Source of the DNA: Gammaproteobacteria bacterium
Lineage (GTDB): Bacteria > Pseudomonadota > Gammaproteobacteria > GRL18
Assembly (NCBI GenBank): GCA_016744375.1
Contig: JADGEM010000023.1
Location: forward strand, 1 to 61,683
Reading direction: 5' to 3'
DNA length: 61,683 bases
This document shows, piece by piece, positions 54,271-61,683 of this stretch. A program made the position numbers and the translations under genes. Position 1 is the stretch's first letter. Each line of letters starts with the position of its first letter. The notes beneath the pieces were generated by a model that was not told where the DNA came from, searched no databases, and saw nothing but the letters and a program-made list of their open reading frames with translations.

Positions 54271-54331
54271 CTTATATAAAGAGTCTTGTTATATTTCTTC
54301 TAAGTTATTGTTTTAAAAGATATAAAAAAAG

Positions 54332-54347
54332 TGGCACAAATATCGCT
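54332..54347 (+). promoter_or_regulatory. Sigma-54 promoter of the ABC importer operon
   Basis: TGGCACAAATATCGCT has a perfect -24 element TGGCAC and GC exactly 10 bases after GG. Transcription would start near 54359, about 68 bases before the ATG at 54427. Confidence 0.85.
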
Positions 54348-54426
54348 TTTAGGTAAAGCTATACGAAAGGTATCAATCAACAATCGGATACAGGCTATTC
54401 GAGATAATAAAACAAAGGAAAGAATA

Positions 54427-55779
54427 ATGAGTGATAAGAAAAATTCAGAAGGTTGGTCACGCCGTGACGTTATGAAAGCTGCGGGTGCATTTTCAGCCGC
54501 TGGTGCAATGCCCATGTTTTTCAGCCGGGGGGCCTGGGCTGCTGAGAGTTTTAGAAATGATCCAGGAAATTCAGCCACTGTAAAATTAGGCTTCAACGTA
54601 CCACAGACCGGCGCTTATGCTGATGAAGGTGCTGATGAATTACGTGCATTTAAACTAGCGGTTAAGCACCTTAATGGTGAAGGTGATGGTGGTTTAATGA
54701 ACACCATGAAACCATTAAGCCTTAAAGGTAATGGTATTCTGGGCAAGAAAGTGACTTATGTAACAGGAGACACTCAAACTAAATCAGATGCCGCTCGTGC
54801 TTCTGCAAAACGTATGATTGAAAAAGACGGCGTGCTGATGTTCTCAGGTGGTTCTTCTTCTGGTGTGGCTATCGCAGTACAATCGTTAGCACAAGAAATG
54901 GGTGTCATCTTCATGGCAGGCCTGACTCACTCAAATGATACTACCGGTAAAGACAAGCGCCGTTATGGTTTCCGTCATTTCTTCAACGCAAAAATGTCCG
55001 GTGCAGCACTTGGACCTGTATTGAAAAAAGAAATGGGTACTGAACGCGCAGCTTATCACCTGACTGCAGATTATACCTGGGGTTGGACACAGGAAGAATC
55101 CATTAAAGAAACCACAGAAGGTCTCGGCTGGAAAACTGTTAAAACAGTTAGAACTCCTGTTGGCGCGGGTGACTTCTCTCAATATATCACACCTATCTTA
55201 AACTCTGGCGCTGATACACTTATTCTTAACCACTATGGTAAGGATATGATTAACTCTTTAACTCAGGCCATTCAATTTGGTTTGAAAGATAAGAACGTTA
55301 ACGGCAAAACATTTGAAATTATAGTGCCTTTATACTCACGTTTAATGGCTCAGGGCGCTGGTAAAAACCTGAGAGGTATTTTAGGCACTACTAACTGGAA
55401 CTGGGCACTGAAAGATGCAGGTTCACAAGCGTTTGTTAAATCATTTGGTAGTGAATATGGATTCCCACCATCACAGGCAGCTCATACCTGTTATGTACAA
55501 ACTCTTTTATATGCAAATGCCTGTGAAATGGCTGGCACATTCTACCCGCCTGAAGTTATCAAACAACTGGAAGGCTTCAAATTTGACGGTATGGGTAATG
55601 GTGCAACTGAATATCGTGCTGAAGATCACCAGTGCTTTAAAGACGTATTGGTTGTTCGTGGTAATGAAAATCCAACCAGTCAGTTTGACTTACTTGAGAT
55701 TGTTCAGGAAGTCCCGCGTGCACAGGTTGAATACGATGCTAAAATCTTTGGCGGTGAGTTAGGCCCTTATAAGGTTTAA
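54427..55779 (+). CDS. ABC transporter substrate-binding protein, HAAT family, Tat-exported
   Basis: A 450-residue protein from ATG 54427 (AAAGGAAAG 6-14 bases upstream; the frame is open further upstream but without a start of this quality and across the promoter). A twin-arginine signal (SRRDVMK, hydrophobic stretch, cleavage near AWAAES) is followed by a Leu/Ile/Val-type periplasmic-binding fold (VKLGFNVPQTGAYADEGADEL, KMSGAALGPVLKKE, ADYTWGWTQ). Family members bind branched-chain amino acids, urea or amides; this subgroup's ligand is unclear. Tat export suggests folding in the cytoplasm. A terminator separates it from the permease genes. Confidence 0.9.
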   Translation: MSDKKNSEGWSRRDVMKAAGAFSAAGAMPMFFSRGAWAAESFRNDPGNSATVKLGFNVPQTGAYADEGADELRAFKLAVKHLNGEGDGGLMNTMKPLSLKGNGILGKKVTYVTGDTQTKSDAARASAKRMIEKDGVLMFSGGSSSGVAIAVQSLAQEMGVIFMAGLTHSNDTTGKDKRRYGFRHFFNAKMSGAALGPVLKKEMGTERAAYHLTADYTWGWTQEESIKETTEGLGWKTVKTVRTPVGAGDFSQYITPILNSGADTLILNHYGKDMINSLTQAIQFGLKDKNVNGKTFEIIVPLYSRLMAQGAGKNLRGILGTTNWNWALKDAGSQAFVKSFGSEYGFPPSQAAHTCYVQTLLYANACEMAGTFYPPEVIKQLEGFKFDGMGNGATEYRAEDHQCFKDVLVVRGNENPTSQFDLLEIVQEVPRAQVEYDAKIFGGELGPYKV

Positions 55780-55794
55780 TCATTTCTCCACTAA

Positions 55795-55824
55795 AAAGCA
55801 GTACTCTCATGTACTGCTTTTTTT
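55795..55824 (+). terminator. Terminator between the binding-protein and permease genes
   Basis: AAAGCAGTAC and GTACTGCTTT form a 10-bp stem around TCTCAT and are followed by TTTT. Partial read-through would give more binding protein than permease, a common arrangement. Confidence 0.88.
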
Positions 55825-55956
55825 ATGGGCTAATAACTTCAGTGTTTACACATAAGTATTTTTTTTCTTTCCTACTTTATATAATAAAAAAATATTTATG
55901 TGCAAGTATTTTAAGTAATCAAATTTTAATCTTTAATAATAGCGAAGTGGTAAATT

Positions 55957-56973
55957 ATGGATGCAATTTTTCTCCAGATACTCAATGGGCTCGATAAAGG
56001 GGGTGCCTACGCACTCATTGCACTCGGCCTGACCCTTGTGTTTGGTACGCTTGGGGTCGTTAACTTTGCACATGGCGCTTTGTTTATGCTGGGTGCATTT
56101 TGTTCTGTCAGTTTTTATAAATTACTCACCATTTCAAAACAGGTTAAAGATGAAAGCATTACTTTTTTTGATGCCTTCAAAGAACAACCTTATCTGGAAA
56201 TATGGTTTGGTGATTATGGTACAGCAATCATTGATTATGCCGTACCACTCTCTATACTTTTTGCCATCCCGGTCATGCTGTTGATTGGTTTAATTATGGA
56301 GCGGGGCCTGATTCGCCACTTCTATAAACGAACACATGCTGAGCAAATTTTAGTGACTTTTGGACTTGCCATTGTTCTTCAGGAATTAATTAAGTCTTTT
56401 TTTGGTGCCAATCCGATTCCAATGCCTCCACCTGACATTGTTTCCGGCAGTGCTCCGATCGGCGCCTTGCTCGGTCTGAGTGAATCGGTTGTTTATCCCT
56501 GGTGGCGACTGATTTATCTGCTTTTTTCCGGCATCATCATTGCTTCTGTTTTTGCGTTCTTAAATATGACGACATACGGTATGGTTGTGCGAGCCGGTAT
56601 GATGGATAGAGAAACAGTCGGCTTGCTGGGTATTGATGTTGAACGACGATTTACCGTTGTCTTTGGACTCGCTGCAGTAGTGACCGGTTTAGCTGGTGTA
56701 ATGTATGCACCAATTTTACCGCCAGATTATCATATGGGTATGGACTTTCTGGTGCTCTCTTTTGTCGTTGTTGTTGTTGGGGGCATGGGTTCCTTAGGTG
56801 GTGCGGTTGCGGCCGGATTCTTACTTGGAATTTTACAGTCATTCGCTTCAATGAATGAAATAAAAGCCATTTTCCCCGGTATTGACCAAATTATTATTTA
56901 TCTTGTTGCCGTTGTTATCCTGCTGGTTAGACCACGAGGTTTATTGGGGCGTGAAGGGGTAATGGAGGACTAA
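55957..56973 (+). CDS. livH: HAAT-type ABC permease LivH
   Basis: A 338-residue permease with about eight helices. The signatures [24 protein letters not shown] and [15 protein letters not shown] are typical of LivH/UrtB, and the cytoplasmic EAA-like loop [21 protein letters not shown] is present. It pairs with LivM encoded 3 bases downstream. The 177-base gap before it carries the terminator and no other gene. Confidence 0.94.
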   Translation: MDAIFLQILNGLDKGGAYALIALGLTLVFGTLGVVNFAHGALFMLGAFCSVSFYKLLTISKQVKDESITFFDAFKEQPYLEIWFGDYGTAIIDYAVPLSILFAIPVMLLIGLIMERGLIRHFYKRTHAEQILVTFGLAIVLQELIKSFFGANPIPMPPPDIVSGSAPIGALLGLSESVVYPWWRLIYLLFSGIIIASVFAFLNMTTYGMVVRAGMMDRETVGLLGIDVERRFTVVFGLAAVVTGLAGVMYAPILPPDYHMGMDFLVLSFVVVVVGGMGSLGGAVAAGFLLGILQSFASMNEIKAIFPGIDQIIIYLVAVVILLVRPRGLLGREGVMED

Positions 56974-56975
56974 TT

Positions 56976-58130
56976 ATGAAAGCACCTACTATAAAAAACG
57001 ATATATTCGTCATGCTGATTTTCTCAGCCGTAATATTAAGTATGCCAGTCTGGCTTGAACCTCTGGGTGCAAGCTATCCTGACTTACTGCAGAAATTTGC
57101 AATTTTTGGAATTTTTGCTGTGGGCTATAACATTCTGTTTGGTTTAACAGGCTATCTTTCCTTTGGGCACGCTGCATTTTTGGGTGTGGGTTCTTATACA
57201 GCAGTCTGGTCATTTAAACTTCTCACGATGAATATATTCCCTGCCATTATATTCAGTGTTCTGCTCTCTGGTTTATTTGCCTTGTTAATTGGTTTTATTA
57301 CCTTGCGTCGGTCCGGTATCTATTTCTCAATTTTGACCCTGGCTTTTGCGCAAATGTTTTACAACCTGGCTTATTCTGTTTTGACTCCGATTACTAACGG
57401 TGAAACAGGTTTACAACTTGCAAGAACTGATCCGCGAGTTATTGACCGTCTATTTTCTGAAGCAGGTGAAGGCTTACCATCTACTGACTTTTTTGGTTTG
57501 GCCATGAGTGGATACTCTGGCTTTTATGTTTGTGCAGTCATTCTCATTTTTGCTTTTTTTATCTCGCAACGAATTTTCCATTCTCCATTTGGAGTCAAGC
57601 TCAGAGCGATTAAATCTAACCAAACACGAATGAAATATACGGGCTATAGTACCAGACCTTATCTGCTGACTGCCTTTGTGATCTCCGGCATGTATGCTGG
57701 ACTGGCAGGTGGACTGATGGCGGCAACCGATCCGCTTGCAGGCGCAGAACGTATGCAATGGACAGCATCAGGCGAAGTCGTTCTAATGACTATTTTAGGT
57801 GGTGTGGGTACTTTAATCGGGCCTCTGCTCGGTGTTGGTATTATTAAATATTTTGAAAATATTTTCTCTGCACTCAATGAACAGGGATTACATCAAGCCT
57901 ATGCCTTTATGCCTGATTGGTTAGCTAATATTATGGTCCCAATGACATCTCCTTTTGTTGGCGAAGGCTGGCATCTGACATTGGGTTCATTATTTGTTCT
58001 CATTGTTGTTTTCTTACCCGGTGGCATTATGGAAGGCATTAATATGTTTAAAAAACTTTTTTCTAAAAAAACATCTGAGCCTGATTTTAAGCCTATAAAG
58101 AAAAAAACGACGCCTGAGACCGTAAAGTAA
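56976..58130 (+). CDS. livM: HAAT-type ABC permease LivM
   Basis: A 384-residue permease with the LivM signatures [21 protein letters not shown] and [17 protein letters not shown], followed by [18 protein letters not shown]. The C terminus has a basic tail. It starts 3 bases after livH and precedes the two ATPase genes, so all four form one transcription unit. Confidence 0.94.
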   Translation: MKAPTIKNDIFVMLIFSAVILSMPVWLEPLGASYPDLLQKFAIFGIFAVGYNILFGLTGYLSFGHAAFLGVGSYTAVWSFKLLTMNIFPAIIFSVLLSGLFALLIGFITLRRSGIYFSILTLAFAQMFYNLAYSVLTPITNGETGLQLARTDPRVIDRLFSEAGEGLPSTDFFGLAMSGYSGFYVCAVILIFAFFISQRIFHSPFGVKLRAIKSNQTRMKYTGYSTRPYLLTAFVISGMYAGLAGGLMAATDPLAGAERMQWTASGEVVLMTILGGVGTLIGPLLGVGIIKYFENIFSALNEQGLHQAYAFMPDWLANIMVPMTSPFVGEGWHLTLGSLFVLIVVFLPGGIMEGINMFKKLFSKKTSEPDFKPIKKKTTPETVK

Positions 58131-58151
58131 GAGAAGGGAAAAGAACAAATT

Positions 58152-58913
58152 ATGAGTAATATTATTTTAGAAATTGATAATGTCCAAAAATCCTTTGGCG
58201 GTCTTAAAGCTCTGAGCGATCTTAACTTGAAGATCGAAGAAGGCAAAGTTCATGCTATTATTGGTCCAAATGGTGCAGGTAAATCGACCATGCTGAATGT
58301 CTGTATTGGACAGCTTGCACCAGACAGCGGCACGGTCACCTTTAATGGTGAAAACATGATTGGCAAAGCGCCTCATGAAATTAATCAGGCAGGCATATCA
58401 AGAGTTTTTCAGACACCTGAAATTTTTCCTGATTTAAGTTTATTGCAAAATGTCATGATTCCAGCCTTTGCGAAACATGAAGGCGCGTTCAAAATGAATA
58501 TCTTTCGTAGTTTATCCAATGAACATAATATTCAGGATGAAGCCTGCCAGATTCTTGAAGATATTGGACTCATAGGCCAGCTACACTCAATCGCGGGTAG
58601 TTTGTCCCGTGGAGATAAAAGACGCCTTGAGTTAGCGATGTGTCTGGTACAGCATCCCAAATTGTTGCTTCTTGATGAACCTACTGCAGGAATGGCACGC
58701 CATGACACAAATAAAACAATTGATCTGTTAATGAAAATTAAAGAAGGCGGTATGACTAAAATTATTATTGAACATGATATGCATGTTGTCTTTAGTGTTG
58801 CCGATCATATCTCGGTCCTGGCACAGGGAACTATTATTGCCTCAGGAACCCCAGATGAAATTCGAGGTAATCCAAAAGTACAAGAAGCCTATTTAGGTGG
58901 AGCACATTTATGA
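58152..58913 (+). CDS. livG: HAAT-type ABC ATPase LivG
   Basis: A 253-residue ATPase with Walker A GPNGAGKST (about 37-45), signature LSRGDKRRLELAM and Walker B LLLLDEPTAGM. The LSRGDKRR form of the signature differs from the usual LSGGQQ and is common in amide/urea-like HAAT systems. The stop overlaps livF by ATGA. Confidence 0.94.
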   Translation: MSNIILEIDNVQKSFGGLKALSDLNLKIEEGKVHAIIGPNGAGKSTMLNVCIGQLAPDSGTVTFNGENMIGKAPHEINQAGISRVFQTPEIFPDLSLLQNVMIPAFAKHEGAFKMNIFRSLSNEHNIQDEACQILEDIGLIGQLHSIAGSLSRGDKRRLELAMCLVQHPKLLLLDEPTAGMARHDTNKTIDLLMKIKEGGMTKIIIEHDMHVVFSVADHISVLAQGTIIASGTPDEIRGNPKVQEAYLGGAHL

Positions 58914-59671
58914 ATAATCATGTTCACGCTCCAGTGGCACCCAAAATTTCAAACACTGGTAATGCAACTGCTTTTTTTTCCGTCTGGGATATACATTCTT
59001 ATTATGGCGAAAGCTATATTGTTCAGGGTGTTAACTTTGATGTGCGTGAAGGTGAAATTATTGCCCTTCTTGGCCGAAATGGCGCAGGTAAAACATCAAT
59101 CTTACGTTCTATTGCCCGGGCATCATCACCTCAGGTAAAACATGGTGAGATCTGGCTGGATCACAAAGCCGTACACAGCATGAAATCTTATCAGGCTGCG
59201 CAAAATGGCATCGCCCTGGTCCAGGAAGATCGATGTATTATTGCAGGACTGACTGTCGAAGAAAATATAAAACTGGCTCAAATTGAAAAACCAATAGGTT
59301 GGTCAATCGAACGTATTTATGAACATTTTCCAAGACTCGGTGAACGTCGCGATCAAATGGGTGTCACCCTATCGGGCGGTGAACAACAGATGCTGGCCAT
59401 TGCACGTGCCTTAGCCAGAGACATCAAGTTGCTTCTTCTTGATGAGCCTTATGAAGGCCTGGCTCCTGTTATCGTACATGAAATCGAAAAAATACTGGAC
59501 AGTATAAAAAAGCTTGGTATTACAACTATCATTGTCGAACAAAATGCGATAGCTGCATTACGCCTTGCTGATAGAGCAATTATTATCGATATGGGTCATG
59601 TTGTGTTTGATGGCCTGGCTCAGGAAGTTCTTGATGATGAAGAGTTGAGACAGCAATACTTGGCGATTTAA
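58910..59671 (+). CDS. livF: HAAT-type ABC ATPase LivF
   Basis: A 253-residue ATPase with a leader of about 25 extra N-terminal residues. Walker A is GRNGAGKTS (about 55), the signature LSGGEQQMLAIARAL and Walker B LLLLDEPYEGLAP. It is the second ATPase of the importer and ends the operon. Confidence 0.94.
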   Translation: MNNHVHAPVAPKISNTGNATAFFSVWDIHSYYGESYIVQGVNFDVREGEIIALLGRNGAGKTSILRSIARASSPQVKHGEIWLDHKAVHSMKSYQAAQNGIALVQEDRCIIAGLTVEENIKLAQIEKPIGWSIERIYEHFPRLGERRDQMGVTLSGGEQQMLAIARALARDIKLLLLDEPYEGLAPVIVHEIEKILDSIKKLGITTIIVEQNAIAALRLADRAIIIDMGHVVFDGLAQEVLDDEELRQQYLAI

Positions 59672-59702
59672 GTCTGGATGGTGAACATTATTATGCTCTT
59701 AA

Positions 59703-59726
59703 CTTCCCCTTCTTTATAAGGGGAAG
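59703..59726 (+). terminator. Hairpin after the ABC importer operon
   Basis: CTTCCCCTT and AAGGGGAAG form a perfect 9-bp stem around CTTTAT. The following sequence AATAAAATT is A/T-rich but lacks a clean T-run. It may be terminator or a third, self-complementary copy of the dispersed element seen at 2848 and 15046. Confidence 0.55.
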
Positions 59727-59796
59727 AATAAAATTATCTATTTACAGATGAATACTATTTAGGAACAGTTATTTTAGCTGTTGGAGCTATCGTTTG

Positions 59797-60492
59797 TTAA
59801 AGATTAAGCCACCAGCCATAAATTTTATCAGCATGTCTGTGTAAATCCTTCAAATGTTTATCTAAGCCTTCGGTTATTTCCAGAGGAGATTGTACTGATT
59901 GTGATGGTTCAGGCAAACAAGTCTGGTATTTCTTCAGCCATTCACCAACCATGTGTTCTGTCATTTCCAGATGAAACTGCATCACTAGGATTTTTCCCAA
60001 TAAATAGCCCTGATTTTCATGACACTTTCCACTGAAAATAGGAATTGCCCCTTCTGGTATTGAAAAAATATCCTCATGCCATTCAAATACTTCAAATTTG
60101 TTTTCCAGATTTAGTGGCTGCAAATGATTTAGTTTTGAAGTATCCGTTTCGATCATATGCCAGCCAATTTCCATCTGTTCAGCTTTATACACCTTAGCAT
60201 TCAGTGCTTTACTTATCAGCTGAGAGCCAAAACAAATGCCCATTATTAATATATCTGCAGCAATGGCTTTTTTAAGTAGTTGAAATTCATCCTCTAGCCA
60301 GGGCAGGTTCTCATAGACACTATAAGGTCCGCCCATAAAAATGAGTCCGGCAATAGCAGACATATCCAGAGAATTAAGGTCATGTTTTATGGCATTAATT
60401 TTTTTGTATATGATATTGTGTTTATCAAAGTATAAGCATAGATAACTGGATGGTTCACAGTTAGCATGGCATATGATATAAATTGGTAACAT
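59797..60492 (-). CDS. Class I glutamine amidotransferase-like protein (GMP-synthase glutaminase fold)
   Basis: A 231-residue protein starting MLPIYIICHANCEP, the usual beginning of this family. The nucleophile is in GICFGSQL (Cys about residue 86) and the His in MQFHLEMTE; IFMGGPYSVYE is the family oxyanion strand. Similar stand-alone proteins hydrolyse gamma-glutamyl compounds or are of unknown use. A TTG at 60546 with GGAAG upstream would add 18 residues and is an alternative start. It follows polB on the same strand with 69 bases between or near them. Confidence 0.85.
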   Translation of the reverse strand: MLPIYIICHANCEPSSYLCLYFDKHNIIYKKINAIKHDLNSLDMSAIAGLIFMGGPYSVYENLPWLEDEFQLLKKAIAADILIMGICFGSQLISKALNAKVYKAEQMEIGWHMIETDTSKLNHLQPLNLENKFEVFEWHEDIFSIPEGAIPIFSGKCHENQGYLLGKILVMQFHLEMTEHMVGEWLKKYQTCLPEPSQSVQSPLEITEGLDKHLKDLHRHADKIYGWWLNL

Positions 60493-60615
60493 GGTTTGCA
60501 AATATTTCCTATACTTGAAGCTAAATAAATCAGTTGAATTGTTCAACTGATTCTTCCAGGTTCAAAAAGTCATCTTAGAAGTCTAAGAATAGAAAATTCA
60601 ATGACTTTTTTCAAG

Positions 60616-61683
60616 TTAAAATAATTCGTATTGGGCCTGCGTTATTTTTTCTAATGAGTTGTCGAAAACCATTAACAATGCATCCACAACCGGGGCGATC
60701 TGTTTTTCAATATAATGATCATAATCCAGAGGCATTTTATTAAACTCGACAGGCTCCGGTCCACTGGTCGTGATTACATATTCTATCCAACCGCCGTATT
60801 GGTAGCGTGAACCTTTCCTGTTTTCCTGTTGTGCGTACAATTCAGCCTTCATTGCAGCCTGCGCATGAGGAGGACGATTTTTTGTATAATCAGTGAGTTT
60901 TTGTCTTAACCGTTTTCGATAGATCAGTTTGTCATCCAGATTTCCCTGCTTTAAATTACTGATAATGTTTTTCAAATAGTATTCATAGGGTAAATCATTA
61001 AAAATACACTGGTAGATTTTCTGTTGAACTTCTCTGGCCAGGCTGGTCCAATCTGTTCTGACGGTTTCTAAACCTTTGAAAATAATTTTTCCTTCATTCT
61101 TCTCTTCTAAGCTATCAGCCTTAGACAACATTCCCGCATAGCGTTTTTTACTGCCTTTATCAGAGCCTCTCACAGTTGGCATAAAGAAACGGATATAGTG
61201 AGTTTCATATTCCATTTCCAGAAATGATTCGATCTGATATTTTTTTCTCAGTTCTTTTTGCCAATACTGATTAATAAGTTTAACCAGTTTATGGCCTGCT
61301 TTATCAGCCTCAATTTTATTCTTTGCTCCCCCCAAAGAAATAAAAACGGAGTCGGTATCACCATAAATAACCTCATAGCCTTCTGCTTCTATCAAATCGG
61401 CTGTTTTTTTCATTAATTCATGTCCCCTCAAAGTGATTGAACTGGTGAGGCGTGCATCATGAAGTCGACAGCCTGAAGTGCCCAGTACACCGTAAAAAGA
61501 ATTCATAATAATTTTTATGGCCTGTGACAGTGCCGCATTTTTTGATTTTTTTGCCTGATCTCTGGCTTGCCATAGGGCGGTAATAATGTAAGCGATCATT
61601 CCCCGACGTCCTTCCAAGGTCTCCCTGAATAAAATATTCTTAAGCCTCCTGAAATTGAGTAGCCAGGAGGCTATTATGAACAC
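60616..61683 (-). CDS. polB: DNA polymerase II, C-terminal part (partial, runs off right edge)
   Basis: The frame is open to the right edge and gives about 355 C-terminal residues. It has family-B polymerase motif B SQAIKIIMNSFYG, motif C YGDTDSVF, and the PolII-specific stretches LEMEYETHYIRFFMPTVRG, KKRYAG and FKGLETVRTDW. PolII is a DNA-damage-inducible repair polymerase. The N-terminal exonuclease domain and motif A lie outside. The first 30 or so residues at the edge match E. coli PolII less well than the rest; this may be divergence. Confidence 0.95.
   Translation of the reverse strand: MFIIASWLLNFRRLKNILFRETLEGRRGMIAYIITALWQARDQAKKSKNAALSQAIKIIMNSFYGVLGTSGCRLHDARLTSSITLRGHELMKKTADLIEAEGYEVIYGDTDSVFISLGGAKNKIEADKAGHKLVKLINQYWQKELRKKYQIESFLEMEYETHYIRFFMPTVRGSDKGSKKRYAGMLSKADSLEEKNEGKIIFKGLETVRTDWTSLAREVQQKIYQCIFNDLPYEYYLKNIISNLKQGNLDDKLIYRKRLRQKLTDYTKNRPPHAQAAMKAELYAQQENRKGSRYQYGGWIEYVITTSGPEPVEFNKMPLDYDHYIEKQIAPVVDALLMVFDNSLEKITQAQYELF

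Noticed and set aside
61590..61683. Frameshift or insertion at the right edge of polB
   Set aside because: The last part of the frame at the edge fits E. coli PolII poorly, but the frame is open and too little sequence is visible to claim a defect.

Overview
The window looks like an AT-rich gammaproteobacterial chromosome. Supporting signs are the blocks ccoGHIS, ftsEX next to an ftsY trace, paired M16 peptidases followed by rsmD, coaD with a YfhL-type ferredoxin, RpoH with a canonical RpoH box, a CbrAB-like pair and polB. A Gly/Asn/Trp-rich secreted protein resembling sulfur-globule proteins hints at a sulfur oxidiser, but that is inference. There are no rRNA or tRNA genes, no insertion sequence and no CRISPR array that I can see.

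Layout. 1-5.7 kb: the end of ccoP, a tiny membrane ORF, and the cbb3 oxidase assembly set ccoG-ccoH-ccoI-ccoS. 5.9-7.5 kb: the sulfur-globule-like gene and rpoH converge on a shared bidirectional terminator; a perfect CIRCE (HrcA operator) lies upstream of rpoH. 7.7-12.9 kb: a Kef-type antiporter, an ABC-class predicted ATPase and an AmmeMemoRadiSam radical SAM enzyme. 13-18.7 kb: ftsX-ftsE with an internally deleted ftsY remnant, then two M16 peptidases and rsmD. 18.8-28.3 kb: a block between rsmD and coaD with an Irr/PerR-type Fur protein, a di-haem peroxidase with a Fur-family-like palindrome, a complete but divergent ftsY, a Popeye-like cyclic-nucleotide protein, and a DUF2760-Hsp70-Hsp70 operon. 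28.6-35.5 kb: a membrane protein, coaD, ferredoxin, a CopA ATPase with a CopZ-like domain fused to its C terminus, a tandem rhodanese and a SLAC1/TDT transporter. 35.5-52.1 kb: a signalling region (c-di-GMP enzymes, HDOD-kinase, MinD-like ATPase, CbrX-CbrA-CbrB-like system, large hybrid kinase). 52.4-59.7 kb: a cNMP-domain/FGE-fold gene pair and a five-gene branched-chain-amino-acid-type (HAAT) ABC importer. 59.8-61.7 kb: a glutamine amidotransferase and the 3' end of polB.

The most interesting signal is regulatory. The 17-bp palindrome TGTTAC-N5-GTAACA occurs exactly at 52857 and 54254 and with one mismatch at 43043. Both exact copies are followed 70-90 bp downstream by a GG-N10-GC sigma-54 promoter, one serving the cNMP/FGE pair and one the ABC importer. 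The third copy overlaps the likely promoter of cbrX-cbrA-cbrB. CbrB is a sigma-54 activator encoded in the same window, so this looks like a compact CbrB regulon with feedback. Other points of note are displacement of ftsY, joint HrcA/sigma-32 wiring at rpoH, the CopA-CopZ fusion with a possible internal translation start, and the paired Hsp70 module.
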